DNA of 64,000 nt from Roseateles_C aquae (GCF_032337115.1 NZ_JAVXZY010000011.1:62001-126000); one strand, 5' to 3'. Shown: positions 25,635-33,433, counted from the first letter of the stretch. Notes: generated from the sequence alone by a model not told the origin. A program made the numbers and translations.

Positions 25635-26458
25635 GCGCGTCCAGCCTGGAAGCCATCTGGCGCCGCTTTGACGAGGCCGAGCGCCGCCTCAGCACGCCGC
25701 TGAGCCAGCGCATGCTGGAACTTGCCGCACTCGCGCCCGGACAACAGGTGCTGGATCTGGCCTGCGGGCGCGGCGAGCCGGCCATTCCCGCGGCCTGGCG
25801 CGTTCACCCGGGAGGACAGGTGCTGGCCCAGGATCTGGACGCCAGCATGCTGAGCCTGGCACGGGAGCGCGCCAGTGCCGTGGGGCTACCCGCCGGCCTG
25901 CTGCAGCTGCGAGAAGGCAATGCCGAGCGACTCGACGGCCTGGCCGACGCCCACTTCGATGCCGTGTTGCTGCGCTGGGGCCTGATGTATTTCAAGCAGC
26001 CGCTCACTGCCTTGCACGAGGTGCGCCGGGTGCTCAAGCCGGGGGGGCGCTTCGTCGCCGCGCTGTGGGTCGAGCCGGAGCAGGCCAGCTTCTTCACGCT
26101 GCCACGCCGCGTGCTGGCGCCCTGGCGCGAACTGCCGCTACCGGACCTGACCCAGCCCGGCACCTTTGCCTATGCCGAGCAATCGCGCATCGAGCAGGAC
26201 CTGGCCGCCGCCGGCCTGCAGCTGCTGGCGCTCGAGCAGCAATGGGTGCCGGTGATGGAAGCGGCCGACGCCGAGGACCTGATCGCTTGGGTGCGCAGCT
26301 TCGGCCTGAACCGCGCGATGGCCGGGCTCGATGAGGCCGCCCAGCAGGCCTGGGAAGCCGCCCTGCTGGCCGCCTGCGAGCCGCTGCGCGAGGCCGACGG
26401 CTTCATCCGCCTGGGTGGCATCAGCCGCCAGGTGCTGGCCGAGCGCACCAAGGACTGA
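25631..26458 (+). CDS. Class I SAM-dependent methyltransferase
   Basis: A 275-residue cytoplasmic methyltransferase of the UbiE/MenG-like group. Motif I VLDLACGRGEPAIPAA, motif II acidic residue in VLAQDLDASML, post-motif AERLDGLADAHFDAVLLRWGLMYF and HEVRRVLKPGGRFVAALW (motif III/IV). The QDLDASML acidic end fits the SAM ribose contact. ATGA overlap with the upstream monooxygenase-like gene indicates coupling; the NIPSNAP gene follows after 9 bp. Substrate unknown; a small-molecule acceptor made by or for the cassette is plausible. Confidence 0.9.
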   Translation: MSASSLEAIWRRFDEAERRLSTPLSQRMLELAALAPGQQVLDLACGRGEPAIPAAWRVHPGGQVLAQDLDASMLSLARERASAVGLPAGLLQLREGNAERLDGLADAHFDAVLLRWGLMYFKQPLTALHEVRRVLKPGGRFVAALWVEPEQASFFTLPRRVLAPWRELPLPDLTQPGTFAYAEQSRIEQDLAAAGLQLLALEQQWVPVMEAADAEDLIAWVRSFGLNRAMAGLDEAAQQAWEAALLAACEPLREADGFIRLGGISRQVLAERTKD

Positions 26459-26467
26459 AAGACACGC

Positions 26468-26773
26468 ATGATCACCGTCTCCATCCGCTACCAGATCGAC
26501 CCCTACCAGCTGGCCGAGTTCGAGCACTACGCGCGGCTCTGGATTCCCCTGGTGCAGCGCTTCGGCGGCCAGCACCATGGCTACTTCCTCCCGTCGGAGG
26601 GCGCCAACAACATCGCGCTGGCGCTGTTCTCGTTCGACAGCCTGGCCGCCTACGAGCAGTACCGGCGCGACTCGCTGCAGGACGCCGAATGCCAGGCCGC
26701 CTTTGCCTACGCCGAGCAGACCCGCTGCATCGTCAGCTACGAGCGCAGCTTCATGAGGCCGCTGCTGCCATGA
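26468..26773 (+). CDS. NIPSNAP family protein
   Basis: A 101-residue dimeric alpha/beta-barrel protein with the NIPSNAP signature: MITVSIRYQIDPYQLAEFEHYARLW at the front, FGGQHHGYFLPSEGANNIALALFSF in the middle and YRRDS late. Bacterial NIPSNAPs are small and often near monooxygenase or methyltransferase genes. It ends in the ATGA that starts the acetyltransferase gene, so it is third in the coupled cassette. Biochemical function not established for the family. Confidence 0.85.
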   Translation: MITVSIRYQIDPYQLAEFEHYARLWIPLVQRFGGQHHGYFLPSEGANNIALALFSFDSLAAYEQYRRDSLQDAECQAAFAYAEQTRCIVSYERSFMRPLLP

Positions 26774-27228
26774 ATCCGGCCTACCGGCTGCGCGTCACAC
26801 AGGCGCAGGACATCGCCGCCACCTTCGAGGTGCGCGCGCAGACGCCGGACAACGCGATCGCGCCCGAGCGCCTGGCGCTCCTCGGCATCACGCCGGACAG
26901 CCAGCGCGAGGCGCTGGAGCGCGGCGAGCAACTGAGCTGGGTCGTCGAGCGCGACGCGGTGGTCCACGGTTTCTGCTGCGCCGACCCGGGTTCAGGCGAG
27001 GTGCTGGTGCTCGCCGTGCGCGCCGGCCATCAAGGCCAGGGCCTCGGCCGCGCTCTGCTTCAGGCCGCGCTGGACGGCCTGCGCGCCGCCGGCAGCCCGC
27101 CTGCCTGGTTGTGGGGCGCCGCCGACCCCAGCCTGCGCGCGCCCGGCTTCTACCGCAGCCAGGGCTGGCAGCCGACCGGGCGGCGCAACGCGCATGGCGA
27201 TGAGGAGCTGCGCGCGCCGCCACCTTGA
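26770..27228 (+). CDS. GNAT family N-acetyltransferase
   Basis: A 152-residue acetyltransferase, last gene of the 25296-27228 cassette. The acetyl-CoA binding loop is VRAGHQGQGLGRALLQAALDG. The downstream APGFYRSQGWQPTGRRNAHGDEEL matches the GNAT C-terminal strand. Its ATG overlaps the NIPSNAP stop by four bases, so translation is coupled. Substrate unknown. Confidence 0.88.
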   Translation: MNPAYRLRVTQAQDIAATFEVRAQTPDNAIAPERLALLGITPDSQREALERGEQLSWVVERDAVVHGFCCADPGSGEVLVLAVRAGHQGQGLGRALLQAALDGLRAAGSPPAWLWGAADPSLRAPGFYRSQGWQPTGRRNAHGDEELRAPPP

Positions 27229-27229
27229 G

Positions 27230-27270
27230 TGTCCAGTGCCTGTCCGCGGACTGTCCGCGGACACCGGACA
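27230..27270. promoter_or_regulatory. Upstream activator sites (TGTCCG/CGGACA boxes) before the serine hydrolase
   Basis: A near-perfect palindrome (TGTCCGCGGACT, 27241-27252) directly abuts a perfect one (TGTCCGCGGACA, 27252-27263). They are flanked by half-sites TGTCC at 27230 and CGGACA at 27265-27270. The 12-bp palindrome is identical to the one at 18825. The boxes lie 38-80 bases upstream of a -24 element. Recognition by the NtrC-type regulator at 8868-10214 is inferred. Confidence 0.75.
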
Positions 27271-27306
27271 GTGCGCCAAGTCCTTGTCAGGCCAGGGGCC
27301 AGGTGC

Positions 27307-27322
27307 AGGCATGAGGCTTGCA
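27307..27322 (+). promoter_or_regulatory. Sigma-54 (-24/-12) promoter of the serine hydrolase gene
   Basis: AGGCATGAGGCTTGCA has GG and GC exactly 10 bases apart and a TTGCA -12 box. It shares GGCA-N-GAGGCTTGC with the efflux-operon promoter. Predicted transcription start near 27333 leaves a leader of about 43 bases before the ATG at 27376. Confidence 0.8.
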
Positions 27323-27375
27323 AAGGCTATCGGTATCGCGGGCCGCCGGCCTGCTCTGATCGATGGAAGCTGTTC

Positions 27376-28551
27376 ATGTCCCTGCGCCCCACCCGCCGCC
27401 CGTCCCTGCGCCGTGCCTTCTGCCGCCAGCTGCTCGCCATCGCCGGCACGAGCCTGCTCCTGCACGCCAGCGCCACGGCGGCCGAGCCGCCCGTCATTGG
27501 TGACACCACGCTCGAAGCCCAGCTGCAGCAGGCGCTGCACGGCAGCCGCGTGCCGGCCATCGCCGCCGCCGAAATCCGCGCTGGCCAGCTGAACCGCCTG
27601 GCCGTGGCCGGGCAGCGCCGCAATGACGGCCAGGACCCGGTGCAGCTGGGCGACCGCTGGCTGATCGGCTCCAACGGCAAGCCCATCACGGCGGCGCTGA
27701 TCGCGCGCCTGGTGGACCAGGGCCGCCTCGCCTGGGACACGCCGCTGGCCGAGCTGCTGCCGGAGCTGAAGGCCGGCATGCACAGCGCCTACCGCAAGGT
27801 GACGCTGCTGGAGCTGCTCTCACATCGCGCCGGCCTGCCCGAGAACGTCAGCGACCTGAAGTTCTTCGAGCGCTTTGCCCACGACCGGCGGGCCTTGCCG
27901 GCGCAGCGCCTGGCCTACGTCAGCCGTGCGCTGCGCGACAAGCCCATCGCCCCGCCGGGCAGCAAGATCAGCTATAGCAATACCGGCTTCATCCTCGCTG
28001 CCGTGATCGCCGAGCGCCACACCGGCCGGGACTGGGAGACGCTGATGCGCGAACAGCTGATGGCGCCGCTGGGCATGGACTCACTGGCCTTCGGCACGAC
28101 CGGCGCCGGCGAGCCGCGCGGCCATCTGAAAGGCAAGCCGGCGCTGCGCCCCGAGGACAGCAACCCGCTGATGTTCGCGCCGGCCGGCAATGTCAGCATG
28201 AGCCTGCAGGACTGGGCGCGCTTCTGTCTGGACCAGCTGGCCGGCGCGCGTGGCGAAGGCCGGCTGCTCAGCCAGGACAGCTACCAACGCCTGCAAAGCC
28301 TGCGGGCCGGCGCGCTGCCGGCCAGCCAGAAGACGCCCGCCGCGCTGGGCTGGGGGGTGCAGGCCAGCGTCGCCGGCCGACCCGGACCGGTGCTGCTGCA
28401 CGGCGGCTCCGACGGCAACTGGTTCGCCCTGGTGGCCCTGTTTCCCGAGAGCGGCGACGGCGCCCTGGTGGTCGCCAACGCCGGGCCGGACATGGGCGGC
28501 GAACAGCTGGTCAGCCAGGTCTTCGTGAGCCTGCTGCCGCCCAAGCCCTGA
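27376..28551 (+). CDS. Exported serine hydrolase, beta-lactamase/penicillin-binding family
   Basis: A 391-residue class C beta-lactamase-like protein with signal peptide (CRQLLAIAGTSLLLHASATAA). SxxK is S99-N-G-K102, the second motif YSN at 200-202 and the HGG triad in LLHGGSDGNWF near the end. Family members hydrolyse beta-lactams, D-amino-acid peptides or esters in the periplasm. Whether it confers resistance cannot be read. GGAAG before the ATG supports the start at 27376. Its promoter region carries the same sigma-54 element and boxes as the efflux operon, implying induction by the same signal. It is followed by an acyl-CoA gene pair not obviously related. Confidence 0.88.
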   Translation: MSLRPTRRPSLRRAFCRQLLAIAGTSLLLHASATAAEPPVIGDTTLEAQLQQALHGSRVPAIAAAEIRAGQLNRLAVAGQRRNDGQDPVQLGDRWLIGSNGKPITAALIARLVDQGRLAWDTPLAELLPELKAGMHSAYRKVTLLELLSHRAGLPENVSDLKFFERFAHDRRALPAQRLAYVSRALRDKPIAPPGSKISYSNTGFILAAVIAERHTGRDWETLMREQLMAPLGMDSLAFGTTGAGEPRGHLKGKPALRPEDSNPLMFAPAGNVSMSLQDWARFCLDQLAGARGEGRLLSQDSYQRLQSLRAGALPASQKTPAALGWGVQASVAGRPGPVLLHGGSDGNWFALVALFPESGDGALVVANAGPDMGGEQLVSQVFVSLLPPKP

Positions 28552-28613
28552 GCGGCAGCCAGGCGAGGAGCGACAGCGGCGATACTCCTGCGATTACCAG
28601 GAGTTTCAAGACC

Positions 28614-29393
28614 GTGGAGACCTTGCATATCGAGGTGGATGCGCGCGGCGTCGCCCACCTGACCATGAATCGCCCCGAGGTGTTCAACGCCTTCAACGAG
28701 GCGATGATCGCCGAACTGAGCCAGGCGGTGGACCGGCTGGTCGCCGACCCGCATGTGCGCCTGATCGTGCTGGCCGGCGCCGGCAAGGCCTTCAGCGCCG
28801 GGGCCGACATCCAGTGGATGAAGCGCGCCGCCGCCGCGACGCAGGAAGCCAACCTCATCGACGCGCGGCTGTTCGCCGAGATGCTGCACAAGCTGGCCAG
28901 TTGCCCCAAGCCGACGCTGGCCCGTGTGCAGGGCCTGGCGCTGGGCGGCGGCGTCGGCCTGACGGTGGCCTGCGATCTCGCCGTGGCCAGCAGCGATGCC
29001 AAGTTCGCCGTCAGCGAGGCCCGCTTCGGCATCCTGCCGGCCGTCATCGGCCCCTATGTGATCAATGCCGTCGGCCCGCGCCAGGCGCGCCGGCTGGCGC
29101 TGACGGCAAGCCGCATCGCCGCCGCCGAGGCATTGGCGATGGGCATGGTGCATGAGGTGGTCGAGCCGGCCGAGCTGGATGCGGCCGTCGAACGCTGGAT
29201 CAGCGAGCTGCTGGCCAATGGCCCGCAGGCCCAGGGCGAGATCAAGCAGCTGTTTGCGCAGCTCGAAGTCGGCCCGGTGACGGCCGAGGTGCGCGAACTG
29301 ACCGCACAGACCATCTCGCGCGTGCGCACCGGCGCCGAGGCCCGCGAGGGCTTTGCCGCCTTCCTCGACAAGCGCCCGCCGGCCTGGGGCTGA
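28614..29393 (+). CDS. Enoyl-CoA hydratase/isomerase family (methylglutaconyl-CoA hydratase-like)
   Basis: A 259-residue crotonase-fold protein. Oxyanion-hole motifs: AFSAGADIQWMKR and ALGGGVGLTVACDLAVAS. The GADIQWMKR pattern resembles the leucine-degradation enzyme LiuC/AuH rather than PaaG, though that is only a leaning. It starts at GTG (28614) with AGGAG at 28599-28603 upstream. The 3-hydroxyacyl-CoA dehydrogenase follows 198 bp downstream, suggesting an acyl-CoA or aromatic-acid breakdown role. The stop is immediately followed by an 18-bp tandem duplication. Confidence 0.85.
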   Translation: METLHIEVDARGVAHLTMNRPEVFNAFNEAMIAELSQAVDRLVADPHVRLIVLAGAGKAFSAGADIQWMKRAAAATQEANLIDARLFAEMLHKLASCPKPTLARVQGLALGGGVGLTVACDLAVASSDAKFAVSEARFGILPAVIGPYVINAVGPRQARRLALTASRIAAAEALAMGMVHEVVEPAELDAAVERWISELLANGPQAQGEIKQLFAQLEVGPVTAEVRELTAQTISRVRTGAEAREGFAAFLDKRPPAWG

Positions 29394-29428
29394 TCCATCA
29401 AAGAACCGACATCCATCAAAGAACCGAC
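29393..29428. repeat. 18-bp perfect tandem duplication
   Basis: ATCCATCAAAGAACCGAC occurs twice head to tail (29393-29410, 29411-29428), starting in the last base of the preceding stop codon. It directly abuts the hairpin repeat at 29426, so it could mark a replication-slippage or insertion scar. Confidence 0.9.
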
Positions 29429-29545
29429 CACAGAGACACGGAGACACAGAGGAAACAGCCGGAGTTGAAAACACAGAAGGCCTCCGTGTTTCCCCCCTCC
29501 GTTTTTTCCTCTGTGTTTTCTCTGTGTCTCAGTGACTCTGTGGTC
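29426..29545. repeat. 120-bp inverted-repeat element with CACAGAG termini
   Basis: The left end GACCACAGAGACACGGAGAC and the complement of the right end (GACCACAGAGTCACTGAGAC) are near-identical; further CACAGAGG and GTGTTTTC segments pair inside. The base composition is AT-richer than its neighbours. It fills most of the 197-bp gap (29394-29590) between two acyl-CoA genes. It looks like a dispersed intergenic repeat or small non-autonomous element; copy number in the genome is unknown. Confidence 0.6.
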
Positions 29546-29590
29546 TGCATTCCTGAATACGAGCGGCCCCTAAGGGCCCGGAGACATGCC

Positions 29591-31132
29591 ATGAGCTTTA
29601 CCGAACAACACAGCCGCTGGCGCGTGGCCAGCACGGCGCCGGCCGAGGCCTGCATCGGCGTGATCGGCGCCGGCGTGATGGGCGCCGGCATTGCCCAGGT
29701 CGCCGCGCAGGCCGGCCACCCGGTGCGCCTGCTCGATGTGCGCGAAGGCGCCGCAGCAGCAGCCATCGCGCAAACCGCCAAGGCGCTCGACAGCCTGGTG
29801 ACCAAGGGCCGCATGGAACAGGCTGAGCGCGACGCCGTGATGGCGCGCATCAGCCCGGCCCTGGCCACGGCCGAGCTGGCCGAGTGCGCGCTGGTCGTCG
29901 AGGTGATCATCGAGAAGCTGGAGCCCAAACAGGCGCTGCTGCGCGAGCTCGACGCGCTGCTGCCGCCCGACGCCATCATCGCGTCCAACACCTCGTCGAT
30001 CAGCATCACCGCGCTGGCCAATGGCATGACGACGCCATCGCGCCTGGTCGGCATGCACTTCTTCAATCCGGTGCCACTGATGAAGCTGGTCGAGGTCGTC
30101 TCCGGCGCCGAGACCGAACTCAGTGTCGCCGAGTCGATCTACGCACTGGCCAAGCGCTGGGGCAAGACGCCGGTGCATGCCAAGAGCACGCCGGGCTTCA
30201 TCGTCAACCGCATCGCCCGCCCCTATTACGCCGAGACGCTGGCGCTGCTGCAGGAACAGGCCGGCACGCCGGCGCAGCTGGACCGGGCGCTGCGCGGTGT
30301 CGGCTTTCGCATGGGCCCCTGCGAGCTGATGGACCTGATTGGCCACGACACCAACTACCTGGTCACCCAATCGGTCTACGACGCCAACTTTGGCGACAAG
30401 CGCTATGTGCCCTCGCTGGTGCAAAAGGCGCTGGTCGATGGCGGGCGCCTGGGCCGCAAGGCCGGCAAGGGCTTTTACGAGGGCGTGCCCGCAGCGCCGC
30501 TGCCGGTTGCCGCGCCCGCCGCCTCGGCCGCAGCCTTGCCCGCGCTCAGCGTGGTCGGCCGTGGTGCGCTGCTGGAGCGCCTGGCCGACTGGCTGACGCA
30601 CAAGGGCCTGAGTTTCACCCGTGGCGAATCGGCCGACTGGTGCGGCCTGCAGCTCGGCGAGCTGCAGCTGCATCTGAGCAGCGGCCACAGCGCCGCGCAG
30701 CTGGCCCATGAACGCCGCCATGCCGAACTCGGCGTGATCGACTGGCCGGTGGCCCCCGATCGCACCGACGCGCTGGCCCTGGCCTTTGCGCCGCACACCA
30801 GCCATGCGCACCGCGAGGCCGCCGCCCAGCTGCTGCTGCTGCTCGGCTGGCAGCCGCTGGTGTTGCGCGATGTGCCCGGCCTGGTGGTCGCGCGCACATT
30901 GGCCATGCTGGTCAATGAGGGCGCCGATGCGGTCTGGCAAGGCGTTTGCGATGCGCAAGGCGCCGACCTGGCAATGAAGCTGGGCGTCAACTACCCGGCC
31001 GGCCCCTTCGAATGGCTGGCCCTGCTCGGCGCCGCACCGGTGGCCGAGCTGCTCGACGGTCTGTTCACCGCCTACCGCAGCGAACGCTACCGCGTCAGCC
31101 CGCTGATCCGGCAGCAGACCTGGGGCGGCTGA
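29591..31132 (+). CDS. 3-hydroxyacyl-CoA dehydrogenase (PaaH-like)
   Basis: A 513-residue NAD-dependent dehydrogenase of the 3-hydroxybutyryl/3-hydroxyadipyl-CoA type. The Rossmann loop is GAGVMGAGIAQVAAQAGH near residues 23-40. The substrate-domain signature NTSSISITALANGM and the catalytic-pair HFFNPVPLMKLVEVV are present, with a second 3HCDH domain at the end (VNEGADAVWQGVCDAQG). Length and two C-terminal domains match PaaH/PaaC of phenylacetate degradation, though no other paa gene is in view. GGAG lies eight bases before the ATG at 29591. Its upstream spacer contains the hairpin repeat. Confidence 0.88.
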   Translation: MSFTEQHSRWRVASTAPAEACIGVIGAGVMGAGIAQVAAQAGHPVRLLDVREGAAAAAIAQTAKALDSLVTKGRMEQAERDAVMARISPALATAELAECALVVEVIIEKLEPKQALLRELDALLPPDAIIASNTSSISITALANGMTTPSRLVGMHFFNPVPLMKLVEVVSGAETELSVAESIYALAKRWGKTPVHAKSTPGFIVNRIARPYYAETLALLQEQAGTPAQLDRALRGVGFRMGPCELMDLIGHDTNYLVTQSVYDANFGDKRYVPSLVQKALVDGGRLGRKAGKGFYEGVPAAPLPVAAPAASAAALPALSVVGRGALLERLADWLTHKGLSFTRGESADWCGLQLGELQLHLSSGHSAAQLAHERRHAELGVIDWPVAPDRTDALALAFAPHTSHAHREAAAQLLLLLGWQPLVLRDVPGLVVARTLAMLVNEGADAVWQGVCDAQGADLAMKLGVNYPAGPFEWLALLGAAPVAELLDGLFTAYRSERYRVSPLIRQQTWGG

Positions 31133-31141
31133 GGGCGCCGA

Positions 31142-31163
31142 GGTAGATCTGCATAAGTCGGCG
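31142..31163 (+). repeat. Solo terminal-inverted-repeat remnant of the IS5-like element
   Basis: GGTAGATCTGCATAAGTCGG plus CG matches the 22-bp terminus of the elements at 5609 and 33166 with three mismatches. No partner end is near, so it looks like a decayed or partial copy. It lies between two convergent genes. Confidence 0.55.
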
Positions 31164-31171
31164 AACCGATC

Positions 31172-31501
31172 TCAAGCCGCAGGCAGGTGCCGCGTGACCT
31201 TGGCGCGCAGCAGCTTGACCAATGCTGGATCCATGAAACGGTATTTGTCCGGAATGTCCAGACATACGACGCGTTTGCCGCGCAGCAGCTCGGCAAAGCG
31301 CGACTGCAGCTTGCGGCGATGCTCGCGCTCCATCACAAACACCAATTCGGCCCATTCAAGCAGGTCCGGCTCCAGCACCTGCTCGGCATCGGGGCTCAGC
31401 CCGGCTGAACGGCAGTCAACGCCCGGGTGCTCGCTGAACAGCTGCTCGGCCGTGGGGCTGCGCCATTGATTGCGGCCGCAGAGGAACAGCACGTTCAGCA
31501 T
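31172..31501 (-). CDS. Low-molecular-weight protein-tyrosine-phosphatase-like protein
   Basis: A 109-residue protein with the CX5R phosphatase loop CGRNQWRS near residues 8-15. The later DIPDKYRFMDPAL segment provides the likely catalytic Asp. At 109 residues it is shorter than classic LMW-PTPs (about 150) and fits the compact COG4551-like group. The ATG at 31501 starts directly before LFLCGRNQWRS. It lies 7 bp after a GNAT gene, third in a compact minus-strand group. Physiological substrate unknown. Confidence 0.82.
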   Translation of the reverse strand: MLNVLFLCGRNQWRSPTAEQLFSEHPGVDCRSAGLSPDAEQVLEPDLLEWAELVFVMEREHRRKLQSRFAELLRGKRVVCLDIPDKYRFMDPALVKLLRAKVTRHLPAA

Positions 31502-31508
31502 CGCTGCT

Positions 31509-31937
31509 TCAGGCGCCCGGCAGGTACTGCATGCCCGGCCCCTCGTCCGGCCGTGCGACGAAGCCATGGCGTTCGTAGAAGCCGCGCTTGCCGCGCGCGC
31601 TGAAGAGCTGGATGTCGGTGATGCCGGCCAACTGGCAGATCGCCAGCAGCTCCTTGAGCAGCCGGGAACCCAGGCCCTGCCCCTGTGCCTCGGGGTGGAC
31701 GATCATTTCATTCACGTAGGCGTGCAGCACGCCATCAGAGATCAGCCGCGCGAAGCCAACAAGGCGGGGCTTGCCTGCAGCATCCGAGCCATAAGCGGCC
31801 ACCACCCGCCAGGAGCCGGCCAGCGCACGCGCGTAGTCGTCCGGATTCCGATGGGGGGAACCCCAGCCGGTGCTGTCGTACAAGGCCTTGAAGTCAGCGG
31901 CGCTCGGCGGCTGATCACTCAACGTGAACACCTGCAC
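31509..31937 (-). CDS. GNAT family N-acetyltransferase
   Basis: A 142-residue acetyltransferase with the CoA loop PEAQGQGLGSRLLKELL and the C-terminal GKRGFYERHGFVARP. It sits 9 bp after the DUF4019 gene and 7 bp before the phosphatase-like gene, so the three are probably co-transcribed. The N-terminus (TGWGSPHRNPDDYARAL) is like GNATs annotated as YjdJ/YhfO-type. Substrate unknown. Confidence 0.87.
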   Translation of the reverse strand: MQVFTLSDQPPSAADFKALYDSTGWGSPHRNPDDYARALAGSWRVVAAYGSDAAGKPRLVGFARLISDGVLHAYVNEMIVHPEAQGQGLGSRLLKELLAICQLAGITDIQLFSARGKRGFYERHGFVARPDEGPGMQYLPGA

Positions 31938-31946
31938 AGCGGCCGC

Positions 31947-32369
31947 TCACTTGATGAAATAGCCCGAGACCTTCCAGCTGCCATCGGCCTCGCGCATCGG
32001 CGTGACCGTCTCGACGGCGCCGGCCTTGTGCTCGAACTCGCTGTCGTACTGGACCACCAGAAACGGCCCGCCCTTGGCGCCGGGCAGGGCCTTGGTCCAG
32101 GTCGCCGATTTCATCGTGCGCGACTTCAGCGCGCCCAGCGGACTGCGAACCGCCTTCAGCGCCTCTTCCCATTTGGCCTTGCTGATGCTCTGCTGAAAGA
32201 CGGCGGCAGCTTGATCCCAACTGGCCGCGTACTGGCCGCCATCGCTGAGCGCCAGCCATTGCGTAGCGGCCGCTTGAGCGCGGCCGATGTCTTCCGCACC
32301 TTGGGCCTGCACGGAGCAGACCCACGCCAGTCCGAGCAGACAACAGATTCTTCTGCTTGCCTTCATCAT
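31947..32369 (-). CDS. Secreted DUF4019 protein
   Basis: A 140-residue exported protein; signal peptide MMKASRRICCLLGLAWVCSVQAQG. The mature part (AATQWLALSDGGQYAASWDQAA...AKWEEAL...RSPLG...GPFLVVQYDSEFEHKAGAVETVTPMREADGSWKVSGYFIK) matches DUF4019, a small NTF2-like family. A second ATG at 32366 could be the start. Function unknown; first gene of the unit with the GNAT and phosphatase-like genes. Confidence 0.8.
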   Translation of the reverse strand: MMKASRRICCLLGLAWVCSVQAQGAEDIGRAQAAATQWLALSDGGQYAASWDQAAAVFQQSISKAKWEEALKAVRSPLGALKSRTMKSATWTKALPGAKGGPFLVVQYDSEFEHKAGAVETVTPMREADGSWKVSGYFIK

Positions 32370-32430
32370 CGCGCCTCCCTCATTGCCTACTAGGCTATGG
32401 CGGCCGACTATAGCAATGCGATGACGCGAC

Positions 32431-33099
32431 TCACTGCAGCTTCTGGCCGAAGCGGCCCAGGCGCGGCAGCCAGTCGCCCTTGATGTCGGCCGAGGCCAGG
32501 ATGCGCACCGCGCGGCCGATCAGCAGCTGGCGCGGCACCAGGCCGATGTAGCGCGAATCGGCGCTGTTGTCGCGGTTGTCGCCCAACATCAGGTACTGGC
32601 CGGGCGGGATCACCACGGGCTCGAAGCTGCTGATCGAGCGCACGCCTTCAAGCCGCTGCATCCGGTGTTCAAGCGCGCCCAGCTTCTCGGTCATCTGCAA
32701 GGCCTTGACGCTGCCAAAGGGCTCCAGCGGCTCGGGCTTTTCCTGCACATCGTCGTACTGGGCCGATTCGCCATTGATGAGCAGGCGGCCATCGCGCATC
32801 TCGACGGTGTCGCCGGGTACGGCGATCAGGCGCTTGATCAGCCTGGTGCCGTCGCGCGGCGAGCTGAAGGTGACGATATCGCCGCGCTGCGGATCGGCCA
32901 GCGGGGCGATGATGTGGTCGGTCAGCGGCAGCTTGAAGTCATAGGCCAGGCGATTGACGAAGACCACATCGCCCTCGAGCAGATTGGGCCGCATCGAGCC
33001 GGAGGGAATCGGGTTCCAGTCCGCCACCGCGGTGCGGAAGAAGCCGAAGCAGAGCAGGAACAGCAGAAAGCCGCGGTTGTGCTTGAACCAGTTTTTCAT
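32431..33099 (-). CDS. lepB: Signal peptidase I
   Basis: A 222-residue membrane protease removing signal peptides. A single N-terminal helix (FLLFLLCFGFFRTAV) anchors it. The catalytic Ser is in IPSGSMRP (Ser35) and the general-base Lys in RLIKRLIAVPGD (Lys89); box E is GDNRDNSADSR. It is somewhat short and has one membrane segment, so it may be a secondary copy next to a canonical lep-rnc-era locus elsewhere (inference). The ATG at 33099 starts the membrane segment. An IS5-like element lies just 66 bp upstream of its start codon, between it and the YceI gene, so its promoter may be displaced or supplied by the element. Confidence 0.9.
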   Translation of the reverse strand: MKNWFKHNRGFLLFLLCFGFFRTAVADWNPIPSGSMRPNLLEGDVVFVNRLAYDFKLPLTDHIIAPLADPQRGDIVTFSSPRDGTRLIKRLIAVPGDTVEMRDGRLLINGESAQYDDVQEKPEPLEPFGSVKALQMTEKLGALEHRMQRLEGVRSISSFEPVVIPPGQYLMLGDNRDNSADSRYIGLVPRQLLIGRAVRILASADIKGDWLPRLGRFGQKLQ

Positions 33100-33165
33100 T
33101 GCCTTGACTCCATCGGTGGCAGCGTGAACGGCAATGATGGACGGCAAGAATTAGGCGCGGCTTAA

Positions 33166-33433
33166 GGAAGGTCTGCATAAGTCGGCGTGGGTCGTGGTTG
33201 AGAGAAAAAGGGCGGCCACGTAGGCGCGCTGCGAAGGTCGGGCTGGTGGCCCGACAGCCGAGCAGCGCAACGCCCGTGGGGGCCCTTCTTCTCTCAACCC
33301 GCAGGGCAAGCACCAGCCACGCCCTGCCGGTGTTGCGAGCCTTGTGCAGGCCACCAGCCTGAGCTGCGGCTCGCGCCTTGGCAGGCCCTGGCTGGTGCTT
33401 GCCACGGCCCACGCCGACTTATGCAGACCTTCC
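33166..33433 (-). mobile_element. IS5-like non-autonomous element, copy 2 (MITE-like)
   Basis: A 268-bp element with 22-bp terminal inverted repeats reading GGAAGGTCTGCATAAGTCGG at the left and its complement at the right. It is in inverted orientation relative to copy 1 at 5609-5888, and the interiors align along nearly their full length by eye. The four flanking bases are TTAA on the left and TAAA on the right, so the target duplication is imperfect. It fills most of the 319-bp gap 33100-33418 and overlaps the last 15 bases of the YceI-type gene. Confidence 0.75.

Noticed and set aside
33151..33405. Small reading frame (84 residues) inside the mobile element, with a relative inside copy 1 near 5637
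   Set aside because: The similarity is expected from the repeated DNA; neither has a ribosome-binding site, and no transposase motif is seen.
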